From contig JAGAPI010000084.1 of assembly GCA_017623335.1 (NCBI GenBank), positions 1 through 14,445 on the forward strand: a stretch of DNA of 14,445 nucleotides, written 5' to 3'. The notes under the pieces are model-generated. The model searched no databases, was not told where the DNA came from, and worked only from the letters and a program-made list of their open reading frames with translations. The stretch is from Prevotella sp. GTDB lineage: Bacteria; Bacteroidota; Bacteroidia; Bacteroidales; Bacteroidaceae. This document shows, piece after piece, positions 1-8,000 of this stretch. The position numbers were made by a program, and so were the translations under genes. Every line of letters starts with the position of its first letter. Position 1 is the stretch's first letter.

Positions 1-1152
1 GACACCACTTCCCTGAAGCAGATTCTCAACACCTGGTATCACGGCAACGACGTCAAGCCGATGCAGAAGATGACAAAGTTTAGCTCATGTAATCCCGCTG
101 CGGCTCTTGAGGCATATAAGTTGTGGGGCGATCAGGAATGGCTGTTGGGTATGATGCCTTCGTTTGATGATGAGTATGCACGTTGGAAAGGCAGCAATCG
201 CCTGCCTAATGGACTATACTGGCAGGGTGACGTGCAGGATGGTATGGAGGAAAGTATCAGTGGTGGCAGAAAGAAAAAGTATGCCCGTCCTACCATAAAC
301 AGTTATATGTATGGCAATGCCCGTGCGTTGGCTGCAATGCACACAATGGCAGGAGAGACTGACAAGGCAAAGACATACGATGGCGAGGCAGAGACTCTGA
401 AATATCTTGTAGAGACAAAGCTTTGGAACGATAAGCATGAGTTCTTCGAGACTATGCGTGGTGATACTCTCGCTCAGGTGCGTGAGGCTATTGGATACAT
501 TCCATGGTATTTCAACATGACCACCGACAAGAAGTTTGACAAGGCTTGGCTGCAGATAACCGACGAGAAGGGATTCTCGGCTCCTTATGGACTGACCACA
601 GCCGAGCGCCGTCACCCGCTGTTCCGCAGTCATGGTTTTGGCAAATGCGAGTGGGACGGTGCAATCTGGCCGTTTGCGTCGAGTCAGACTCTGACAGCCT
701 TGGCAAACTATCTCAACGACCCTACAAAGAAAGACTCCCAGGTGGTTAGTGACTCTGTGTTCTTCCGCCAGATGAAACTCTATGTGGAGAGCCAGCATCA
801 CCGCGGACGTCCTTATATCGGCGAGTATCTTGACGAGGTTACAGGCTATTGGCTTATGGGCGACCGTGAGCGCAGCCGTTACTATAACCACTCCACATTC
901 AATGACCTCATGATTACCGGCATCTGCGGTTTCCGTCCACAGGCTGACGGCAGCATCCGCGTGAATCCTCTCATCCCCGAGGGCACTTGGGATTACTGGT
1001 GTCTCGACGGCATCAACTATCATGGTCACACCATTACCATTGTCTATGACAAGACCGGAAATCACTACAACCTCGGCAAGGGACTGATTGTTTTGAAAGA
1101 TGGGGTTAAAATGAAGAGTGAAGACTGCGAAGCTGATGAGCTTGCGAACTAA
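1..1152 (+). CDS. GH63/MGH1-like (alpha/alpha)6-barrel glycoside hydrolase, 5'-truncated by the window
   Basis: The reading frame is open from base 1, so the protein starts upstream; ATG 61 is internal. The visible part is 383 codons plus stop. Clan GH-G signatures are present. A GDVQDGMEES segment at bases 220-249 resembles the GM(D/E)(D/N)S region that carries the catalytic Asp (here the Asp codon at 238-240). Next comes a CEWDGAIWPF segment like the W(R/D)GxIWP motif of GH63/trehalase-type enzymes. Further on is GEYLDEVTGYW, a plausible site for the catalytic Glu. The C-terminus (DGSIRVNPLIPEG) is a small beta domain common in Bacteroidota glycosidases. It should cleave an alpha-linked glycoside in the periplasm or at the surface; the substrate cannot be read from sequence. 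The last 15 codons look like read-through into an intergenic repeat (see findings). The GH140-like gene follows after 86 bp with no promoter or terminator seen, so the two are probably co-transcribed. Confidence 0.75.
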   Translation, partial: DTTSLKQILNTWYHGNDVKPMQKMTKFSSCNPAAALEAYKLWGDQEWLLGMMPSFDDEYARWKGSNRLPNGLYWQGDVQDGMEESISGGRKKKYARPTINSYMYGNARALAAMHTMAGETDKAKTYDGEAETLKYLVETKLWNDKHEFFETMRGDTLAQVREAIGYIPWYFNMTTDKKFDKAWLQITDEKGFSAPYGLTTAERRHPLFRSHGFGKCEWDGAIWPFASSQTLTALANYLNDPTKKDSQVVSDSVFFRQMKLYVESQHHRGRPYIGEYLDEVTGYWLMGDRERSRYYNHSTFNDLMITGICGFRPQADGSIRVNPLIPEGTWDYWCLDGINYHGHTITIVYDKTGNHYNLGKGLIVLKDGVKMKSEDCEADELAN

Positions 1153-1238
1153 TGAAGAATGAAGAATCTTCGTGCAGGCTATTAGCCCAATAAGCCCTAT
1201 TAGCCCAATAAACAAAGAATAATAAAAAATTTAACAAT
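1153..1238. repeat. Short intergenic direct repeats between the two glycosidase genes
   Basis: Two repeat types sit in this gap. A purine-rich run repeats AATGAAG (1151-1157 and 1158-1164). After it, CTATTAGCCCAATAA occurs twice, at 1179-1193 and 1197-1211, with an 18-bp period. No promoter motif or rho-independent terminator was seen. Similar GAAGAATGAAGAA and TTAGCCCAATAA runs are, from memory, common intergenic repeats in Prevotella/Bacteroides genomes; only a genome comparison could confirm that. Confidence 0.7.
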
Positions 1239-2678
1239 ATGAAACTAAGAACAATTACAGCAGCTACTCTAATGCTGCTCATGGCAGGCACAATGACGGC
1301 TGCCAAAAAACAAATCTACAAGCCTTGGAGCAACGGTGCTCTGAAGGTGAGCGACAACCAGCGCTATATCGTTCACGAAAAAGGCAACGTGCCTTTCTTC
1401 TGGATGGGCAACACAGCGTGGCTGCTGCCTGAGCGCCTCAACCGCGACGAGGTGGAGTTCTATCTTGCAAAGGAACGTGAGGCTGGATATAACGTGGAGC
1501 AGATTCAGGTGCTCAACGGAATACCTACATTCAATATCTACGGTCATGCTGCCAACAATGCTGAATTCGATTTCTCAAAGGTGTCGAAGCCAGGTGTGTA
1601 TGGCTACTGGGAGCATCTTGACTATATAGTTAATGTTGCTGAGCGCAACGGCATCTATATTGCCATGGACTGCATTTGGGGCTCGCAGCTTAAAGCCATG
1701 GACGAGAAAAAGGCGGCTGCGCTTGGCAAGTTCCTCGGCGAGAGATATAAGGACAAGCCTAATATCATCTGGATGATTGGCGGTGACATACGCGGTGACA
1801 AGAAGCCGGAAGTGTGGGATGCCTTGGCATGTGCAATAAAGAAAGTGGACAAAGGGCACATCATGACTTTCCATCCAAGAGGACGCACCACCTCTGCATG
1901 GTGGTTCAACGACCGCGAGTGGATGGATTTCAATATGTTCCAGAGCGGACACCGCCGCTATGGACAGCGCAACGGTGACGGAGACTACACCATAAAGGAC
2001 AATACAGAGGAGGACAACTGGACCTACGTTGACATGAGTTTTGAGAAGTCGCCCATACGTCCTGTAATCGACGGTGAGCCTTCTTACGAGGACATACCTC
2101 AGGGACTTCACGACTTCGACGCTCCACGCTGGCAGGACTACGATGTGCGCCGCTATGCTTATTGGGCTGTGTTTGCAGGCTGTTTTGGTCACACTTATGG
2201 TCACAACTCCATAATGCAGTTTATGCGTCCAGGTCTGCTTGGCTCGTTTGGTGCAGAGAAACCATGGTGGGAGGCTATGAAGGATCCCGGCTACGGGCAG
2301 ATGAAATATCTTAAGTATCTCATGCTTAACTTCCCATTTACTGACCGCATTGCCGACCAGAGCATCATTGCCGGCAAGAACGGTGAGCGCTACGACCGCA
2401 TGATTGCCACCCGCGGCAACGACTACCTGCTGGTATATAACTACAGCGGCAAGCCTATGGACATCGACCTCACCAAGATTTCGGGTGCGAAGAAAAACGT
2501 GTGGTGGATGAATCCTTCCGACGGCACACTCACCTATCTTGGCGAGATGGACAGTAAGGTGACCACCTTCTCAGTTGACGGTGCCTATATGCGTGGCGGC
2601 GACCGTGTGCTCATAGCCGTTGATGCCTCGAAGAATTATCTTGACAAGAATGCAACAATGATTCCCGAGAAGGACTGA
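1239..2678 (+). CDS. GH140-like (DUF4038) glycoside hydrolase with C-terminal putative collagen-binding domain
   Basis: This 479-residue secreted enzyme has a signal peptide at residues 1-22 ending in TMTAA. The DUF4038 (beta/alpha)8 domain spans about residues 28-380, with FFWMGNTAWLLPERL near its start, IIWMIGGDIRGD around 177-187 and PVIDGEPSYED around 275-285. Asp183 and Glu280 are 97 residues apart. I recall the same spacing for the catalytic pair (Asp187/Glu284) of the GH140 apiosidase BT1012, and the surrounding motifs fit. A beta domain at about 390-470 matches the putative collagen-binding domain that usually follows DUF4038. GH140 removes apiose from rhamnogalacturonan II, but DUF4038 is broad and the true substrate may differ. 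It lies 86 bp after the GH63-like gene, so a shared polysaccharide-degrading operon is likely. No SusC/SusD pair is in view. ATG 1239 is chosen because it gives the complete signal peptide. Confidence 0.85.
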   Translation: MKLRTITAATLMLLMAGTMTAAKKQIYKPWSNGALKVSDNQRYIVHEKGNVPFFWMGNTAWLLPERLNRDEVEFYLAKEREAGYNVEQIQVLNGIPTFNIYGHAANNAEFDFSKVSKPGVYGYWEHLDYIVNVAERNGIYIAMDCIWGSQLKAMDEKKAAALGKFLGERYKDKPNIIWMIGGDIRGDKKPEVWDALACAIKKVDKGHIMTFHPRGRTTSAWWFNDREWMDFNMFQSGHRRYGQRNGDGDYTIKDNTEEDNWTYVDMSFEKSPIRPVIDGEPSYEDIPQGLHDFDAPRWQDYDVRRYAYWAVFAGCFGHTYGHNSIMQFMRPGLLGSFGAEKPWWEAMKDPGYGQMKYLKYLMLNFPFTDRIADQSIIAGKNGERYDRMIATRGNDYLLVYNYSGKPMDIDLTKISGAKKNVWWMNPSDGTLTYLGEMDSKVTTFSVDGAYMRGGDRVLIAVDASKNYLDKNATMIPEKD

Positions 2679-2759
2679 CGGCACCACTTACAAACGGCAT
2701 AACTACGCTACGGTACATAAAAGAAACATCGCAATAAAGCAAAATAAACATAACAAACA

Positions 2760-3443
2760 ATGAAAATAGGAATAATCATTGCAATGGAAAAGGAATTTGA
2801 GCAGGTGAAAGGCTTGCTCAAAACACCAAAGTCACTGACTTTCGAAAACCGGCACTTCGTTTACGGAACGATGGGATTGAACACCGTGATACTGATGCAA
2901 AGCGGCATTGGCAAGGTGAACGCCGCCGTGAGCACATGGCAGATGATTGAGAAGTTCTGTCCCGACATGATAATATCAACAGGCGTGGCGGGAGGAGCTT
3001 CCACAACACTGGAGATACAGGATGTGGTGGTGTCGACAGAGACGTGTTACCACGATGTGTACTGCGGCCCGGAGGCCATGTTCGGGCAGGTGATGGGTAT
3101 GCCCGAAAGATTCAAAAGCGCCGAAGACATAGTGGAAAAAGCAGCAAGCCTCAACTGCGGCACAACAATACACAAAGGGCTGATTGTGACTGGCGACTGG
3201 TTTGTGGACACCGTGGACAAGATGCGTGAGATAGCCAGTCATTTTCCCGAAGCCATGGCTGTTGACATGGAGTCGGCGGCAATTGCTCACGTGTGCTGTC
3301 AGAGAGACATACCGTTTGTGTCGTTCCGCATAATAAGCGACATTCCGCTAAAAGAAGGCAACGCACAACAGTACACAGACTTCTGGAGCAGCATGGCCGA
3401 AAAGTCGTTCAATGCCACAAAGGCGCTGCTTAATGCACTTTGA
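2760..3443 (+). CDS. mtnN: 5'-methylthioadenosine/S-adenosylhomocysteine nucleosidase (MTAN)
   Basis: This cytoplasmic enzyme cleaves adenine from methylthioadenosine and S-adenosylhomocysteine, giving methylthioribose and S-ribosylhomocysteine. At 227 residues it has the usual MTAN length. All family landmarks are present: the N-terminal MKIGIIIAMEKE with Glu12 (the E. coli Glu12 position), SGIGKVNAA, STGVAGG, the GDWFVD substrate loop, AVDMESAAIAHVC with the ribose-binding Glu, and FRIISD with the catalytic Asp near the C-terminus. The N-terminus matches the family start, so ATG 2760 is secure. The luxS gene follows 77 bp later and uses the S-ribosylhomocysteine made here. No TAnnTTTG promoter or terminator was found in the 81-bp gap upstream. 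Confidence 0.95.
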   Translation: MKIGIIIAMEKEFEQVKGLLKTPKSLTFENRHFVYGTMGLNTVILMQSGIGKVNAAVSTWQMIEKFCPDMIISTGVAGGASTTLEIQDVVVSTETCYHDVYCGPEAMFGQVMGMPERFKSAEDIVEKAASLNCGTTIHKGLIVTGDWFVDTVDKMREIASHFPEAMAVDMESAAIAHVCCQRDIPFVSFRIISDIPLKEGNAQQYTDFWSSMAEKSFNATKALLNAL

Positions 3444-3520
3444 TTCAGTGTGGAGTGAGGAGTGTGAAGTGAGAAGTTTTTTATATGTATTATAAATTTT
3501 ATAATTAAAAAACAAACAGC
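3444..3520. other. mtnN-luxS gap with purine-rich repeat and AT-rich palindrome
   Basis: After the mtnN stop there is a GTGAGGAGTGTGAAGTGAGAAG-like run of short GAG/GTG/GAAG units at about 3450-3476, similar in style to the repeats at 1151-1168. A perfect 17-nt palindrome follows at 3489-3505 (arms ATTATAAA and TTTATAAT around a central T), 15 nt before the luxS start. No strong terminator or TAnnTTTG promoter is visible, so mtnN-luxS co-transcription remains the simplest reading. Confidence 0.5.
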
Positions 3521-4000
3521 ATGAAGAAAATTGCAAGTTTCACAATAGACCACAACCGCCTGAGCCGCGGTATATTCGTATCAAGAAAAGACCATGCAGG
3601 CAACGAGGTCATAACAACCTTCGACATACGCATGAAAGAGCCCAACCGCGAACCGGCAATGCAGCAGGCGGCTCTGCACACCATAGAGCATCTTGCCGCC
3701 ACATACCTGCGTAATGATGCCGAGTGGGCAGACCGCATAATCTATTGGGGGCCCATGGGATGCCAGACGGGCAATTACCTTGTGATGCGCGGCGATCTGA
3801 GAAGCGAGGACATAGCCAACCTGATACTGCGAACATTCAGGTTCATAGCCGACTATGAGGGAGAAATTCCAGGAGCTGCACCGAAAGACTGCGGCAACTG
3901 GCTGCTCCACGACCTGCCCATGGCACAATGGGAATCGAAAAAATATGTGGACGAGGTGCTGTCGTGCATGAAACCGGAAAACCTCAGCTACCCAGAATAA
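3521..4000 (+). CDS. luxS: S-ribosylhomocysteine lyase (AI-2 synthesis)
   Basis: LuxS converts S-ribosylhomocysteine to homocysteine and DPD, the precursor of the quorum signal AI-2. The 159-residue length is normal for this dimeric cytoplasmic metalloenzyme. The metal-binding HTIEH motif places His53, the catalytic Glu56 and His57. The third ligand is Cys124 in the CGNW segment. The catalytic Cys81 is in GPMGCQTG. The N-terminal KIASFTIDHNRL...G is typical and supports ATG 3521. All active-site residues are intact, so the enzyme should work. It sits directly after mtnN, completing the two-step recycling of S-adenosylhomocysteine. Whether the host uses AI-2 as a signal or only recycles homocysteine cannot be told from this window, which shows no AI-2 receptor. 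Confidence 0.97.
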   Translation: MKKIASFTIDHNRLSRGIFVSRKDHAGNEVITTFDIRMKEPNREPAMQQAALHTIEHLAATYLRNDAEWADRIIYWGPMGCQTGNYLVMRGDLRSEDIANLILRTFRFIADYEGEIPGAAPKDCGNWLLHDLPMAQWESKKYVDEVLSCMKPENLSYPE

Positions 4001-4209
4001 CGAAGTTACGCAATAGCATGTATCATGCTTGCAAATCAGGCTATTTTTGTAAAAAAGACGTATATTTGTGATAAAAATCAATAAAAGACACAAGTCTTAG
4101 CGTTTTAAAAGAGCAAAAAGTAACTGAAATAACAAAAAAGCAGTAACTTTGCCCCGTCAAATAACGACATACGAAAAAAGAATTACTAACATTTAAAAAG
4201 AGAAATTCT
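4001..4209. other. AT-rich gap between luxS and the outer-membrane protein gene
   Basis: This 209-bp stretch has no convincing ORF. A small inverted repeat (AGCATG-TAT-CATGCT, 4015-4029) lies just after luxS but has no U-run, so it is a weak terminator candidate at best. TAnnTTTG-like hexamers occur at 4042-4049 and 4061-4068 without a -33 box at the usual distance. The best promoter is at 4144-4151. Confidence 0.5.
4144..4151 (+). promoter_or_regulatory. Bacteroidota -7 element TAACTTTG upstream of the small beta-barrel gene
   Basis: TAACTTTG matches the TAnnTTTG -7 consensus of the Bacteroidota primary sigma factor. No TTG or TTTG is found 19-21 bp upstream, so the -33 half is weak. Transcription would begin near 4157 and leave a leader of about 50 nt before ATG 4210. 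Confidence 0.6.
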
Positions 4210-4767
4210 ATGAAAAAGTTTATCGCAACATTCGTGATCGTTCTCGCCGCAATCGGCGCCAGTGCACAAACCTACCTCGGCGGTGGCTTCAGCTTCAGCT
4301 CCACAGATGTGTCCGGTGAGGACAAGTCAATCACTCAGATTACCCTTGCTCCGGAGATTGGATATAATCTCGACAACAAATGGGCAATAGGCTTAGGTGT
4401 AGGCTACACATACGCCAAACAGGAGTCGAGCTACAATATCATTTCTGTGGCACCATACGTGCGCTATACCGTGGCAAAGGCAGGCATAGTAAGCTTCTTC
4501 ATCGACGGTGAGTTCCAGTTTGCCTCTGCAAAACCGGAAGAAGGCGACTCATCCACAGGCTGGAGCCTTGGTTTGAAGCCCGGCGTGCGTTTCGACATCA
4601 CAAAGAAAATTTTCGCCACAGCCTCAGTCGGCTTCCTCGGATATCAGGACACAGCCGACTTCAACGGTGAGAAGACCTTCGGTTTCGGATTCAGCGGAAA
4701 CGGAATGAACTATTTCGGCAGCGACAACGGAACTGGTCTCAAGCTTGGTCTGTACTATAACTTCTAA
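4210..4767 (+). CDS. Small outer-membrane beta-barrel protein
   Basis: This is a 185-residue protein with a clear Sec signal peptide (MKKFIATFVIVLAAIGASA, cleavage before Gln20). The mature part is made of alternating amphipathic strands rich in Gly, aromatic and Ser/Thr residues (IGYNLDNKWAIGLGVGYTY, VAPYVRYTV, SLGLKPGVRFDI). It ends in an aromatic strand (LKLGLYYNF) with a C-terminal Phe, the usual Bam-recognition signal. That fits the OmpA-like/OmpX-like 8-stranded 'outer membrane beta-barrel' family. The role is unknown; such proteins may be structural, adhesive or small channels. It is monocistronic, with its own -7 element and a strong terminator, and is not obviously related to luxS or the xylanase. 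Confidence 0.85.
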   Translation: MKKFIATFVIVLAAIGASAQTYLGGGFSFSSTDVSGEDKSITQITLAPEIGYNLDNKWAIGLGVGYTYAKQESSYNIISVAPYVRYTVAKAGIVSFFIDGEFQFASAKPEEGDSSTGWSLGLKPGVRFDITKKIFATASVGFLGYQDTADFNGEKTFGFGFSGNGMNYFGSDNGTGLKLGLYYNF

Positions 4768-4790
4768 GCCCCGTGACCTAATTTCATAAC

Positions 4791-4840
4791 ATAATGGGAA
4801 GGCTTTTCTGTTGAAAGAAAAAGCCTTCCCATTATTTTTC
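4791..4840 (+). terminator. Strong rho-independent terminator after the beta-barrel gene
   Basis: A perfect 17-bp inverted repeat has arms 4791-4807 and 4819-4835 (core GGGAAGGCTTTT / AAAAGCCTTCCC) with an 11-nt loop. It is followed by a T-run at 4835-4839. It starts 23 bp after the stop codon and isolates this gene from the xylanase. Confidence 0.92.
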
Positions 4841-4885
4841 ACGGCATAGATGAAGCATCAAAAAACAGCAATAATTCATGTTTTT

Positions 4886-4917
4886 CTTGCAAGATTGGGA
4901 AAAAAGTACTAAATTTG
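4886..4917 (+). promoter_or_regulatory. Promoter of the GH10 xylanase gene
   Basis: CTTG at 4886-4889 and TAAATTTG at 4910-4917 are separated by exactly 20 bp, matching the Bacteroidota -33/-7 architecture. The predicted start of transcription is near 4923, giving an unusually long leader of about 115 nt. Confidence 0.8.
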
Positions 4918-4945
4918 CACACCAAAACAAATACATAGAACACAA

Positions 4946-5014
4946 CCGCCAAGCTGGCGGATATATAAAATTACCAATCTGATTAATACAAAATACAAAA
5001 ATAACAATCTGATT
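4946..5014 (+). promoter_or_regulatory. Structured 5' leader of the xylanase mRNA: hairpin plus direct repeats
   Basis: A perfect 6-bp GC-rich hairpin (CCGCCA-AGC-TGGCGG, 4946-4960) is followed by the direct repeat CAATCTGATT at 4975-4984 and 5005-5014, spaced by exactly 30 bp. All of it lies downstream of the predicted promoter and upstream of the start codon. The elements could stabilise the 5' end or bind a regulator; this is inferred from structure only. Confidence 0.5.
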
Positions 5015-5039
5015 TTAATGAATTATAACAGTTTAAAGA

Positions 5040-8000
5040 ATGAAAAAAATCTGTAGTCTCGTAGCCGCAACCATCATGGTTGCAGGAGCACATGCCGCAC
5101 CTTTGACGGTATGCGATTTTGAAGATTATCCAGTAGGCACAACATGGACGTTATGGAGCAGCGACGGCAATGCCGTCACATCAACAGCCACGGTGGAAAC
5201 CGACCCGGCCAACGCCGACAACAAGGTGTTGCACATTAAACTGGAAGAATGGGGATGCCACCCTGAGTTTAAAATCCCGACGGAACTGCGCGGAAAGGCA
5301 CTGACCGACCGCTATCCGATTGTGACATGCGATATTTACCGCAGCGGCAATGACAATGCCGATGCCTATAAACAATTTGCCGTGTTCATAGGCTCGCAGG
5401 AGGTTTACCGTGATGAGAGCTATCCGCATCAGGGTAACATAAAGGTGTGGCAACACAGGAAATACACCATGAAACCTGCCGGCGCGGACAACACCGAAGG
5501 AGTGATAAGACTTGGACTGCACCACAACAACACCGACTATTACATCGACAACATCTGTCTGGCAGGAGAATATGACGACTATCTGACAACGGAAGACGGC
5601 GGAATACTCGACTACTGCACTGCCAACACGTCAAGCTCATACCGCAACATCAGTGACAATATATTCATTCCGGCAGGCACAACAACCAATGTGCGTACAT
5701 CGCGATACACGGAATGGACAGGAAAGGTGGCCGGAGACGGCACACTCAACATCTATTCCGGAGGCGAGCGGTCGTATATAGGCACCGCGAAGAGCAAAGG
5801 AGCAACATGGCCCGACTGGAGCACAATGAGAGGCACGGTCAGCATCTATCCGTATAAGGAAGTGGCGGCAAACTGCGGCTTCTACGGTCTGGTTATGAGC
5901 AGCGGCACGTTCCAGCCCGACAATCTCGAAGCCTCACGCTGCAACGAGGTTTTCAAAAACAGCAAAGTAGTGCTGCACGACGGAGCTACAATAGCCATAG
6001 AATCGGGCACGCGCGGCATAAGATTCGGTGAGCTGAACACCATGGCGGGCAGCACACTCGACGGATATTATAAGAAAGGTACGGCAAACTCCTACTACAT
6101 CGTAGGAGGCACCGGCACCGACGGCATTCTGGCAGGAAAAATCCTTGCCTCCAGCTCGGGCAACAGCGTGGGACTGATAAAGGAGGGAGCCGGCACATAC
6201 ACAATCACCGGCAACGAAAATAACATAAACGCCGGAATACGCCTGCTCGGCGGAACACTGCTCATAAACAATGACGCAGAGGCGGCAGAGACTGGCGGCA
6301 AAAGTGGCGCGACAGGCAACGGCGGAACACTGTTTGTATTCAACGGCACCACTCTCGGCGGCAACGGTAGCATAGGCGCACAAACAGAAGTGTACGGAAC
6401 GATAATCCCCGGAATGGCAAACGCAGGGACACTAACCTTTGCCGACTACACGACATCAGCTGGCGTTAACGTCACTCTGCACCCTGAGGCCAACATAATA
6501 TGCCGGGTGAAAAATGCAAAGGAATATGCCCGCCTTGACATAAAGGGAATGATGGCCTACAACAACAAGACTCAGGAATTTGAAGAATCCGAGAAAACTC
6601 CACGGCTGACTATCGCCCTCACCGATGACGCCGCCTTGCAGGTGAACGATGAGATAACACTGCTTACAACAAACAAGAAAGACGGCAACGGATGGAGCTT
6701 CAGAATACGTTATCCCAAAGCCTACACATGGGTGGTGGAGCAACGGGAAGGCGCAGATGGAGAATACAGCATCGTTGCCAAGGTGACATCGCTCGACTAC
6801 AACGGCCAGGGAGACGTGAGCGACGACGATGATGATGCCCCGGGAAACAAGGGTGAATATCCCGATGACGACTGGACAGCAGACATTAACGATGACACAC
6901 CGCTGCGCACATACTCGGCACGCCTGAAAAAGAACATAGGAGTGGCTGTGGCAAGCTATCGCTACGACTGTAGCCGCGATGACGGCGAGACCGGACTGGT
7001 GGGACGTGAGTTTGACCTGCTGGTGGGAGAAAATGAAATGAAGTTTGACGCCACGGAGCCATCTAAGGGCTCGTTCAACTATGGAGGCGCCGACGCAGTG
7101 ATGTGGGTTGCCGACAGATACAAGCAGGAGGTGCGCGGCCACACTCTGGCATGGCACTCTCAGGTACCCGCATGGGTAAGCCAGGACGGCAAGAAAAACA
7201 ATCACAACTACACCCGACAGGAGCTACTCGACATACTTAAGAACCATATTTTCAACGTAGTGGGAAAATACAAGGGACGCATACGTGAATGGGATGTGTG
7301 CAACGAAGTGCTTGACGATGACCAAAGCATAGTGCGCACCAATCCCGACGCATATAAGCTGCGCCCATCTATATGGTCTACCTACATTGGCGAGGAGTTT
7401 ATTGACTCAGCCTTCGTATGGGCTCACCAGGCAGACCCTGAGGCACGGCTGTTCATAAACGAATACGGCGCGGAGTTCATGGGCGACACAAAGACAGAGG
7501 CTTACTATAATCTGATAAAACGGCTGAAAGCCGACAAACGCCCGATTGACGGATGCGGACTGCAGTGTCATCTGACCACAGGACAGCTCGACACCCTGAA
7601 GCTGGAAAAGAACATACGCCGCTATGCGGAGATGGACATGGACTGCATCATCACCGAGCTCGACATTGCGCTTGCCAATCCATACGCCGACAATGCTCTC
7701 GACATTCAAGCAAAGGAATACGGTGCCATCACACGTGTGTTCCTGCGCAACGACAACTGTCCGTCGATGCTTCTGTGGGGAATTTCCGACAACCATTCAT
7801 GGCGTCACAACAATCCACTGCTCTTCGACAGCAGTCTGAAGCCAAAGCCAGCCTACTACAACGTGCATGCCCAGTTGCGACTTGCCGCCGAGAAGGCACA
7901 GGCCGACGGCATCGTTGCTCCAGAACAGTCGGGCAACGACGCAAAAATAATATCCACCTCACGGCATGACATCTACGGACGCTGCGTAAGCACAGCCAAA

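Noticed and set aside
214..1215. 333-codon open frame on the minus strand, antisense to the GH63-like gene
   Set aside because: The plus strand encodes a protein with recognisable glycosidase motifs over the same stretch. The antisense translation shows no family pattern and arises from codon bias.
4015..4029. AGCATG-TAT-CATGCT inverted repeat as a luxS terminator
   Set aside because: The stem is only 6 bp and no U-run follows immediately, so a terminator call is not supported.
4042..4068. TATTTTTG and TATATTTG as additional promoters for the small beta-barrel gene
   Set aside because: Neither has a TTG/TTTG box at 19-21 bp upstream, and such strings are expected by chance in this AT-rich gap. 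The TAACTTTG at 4144 is better placed.
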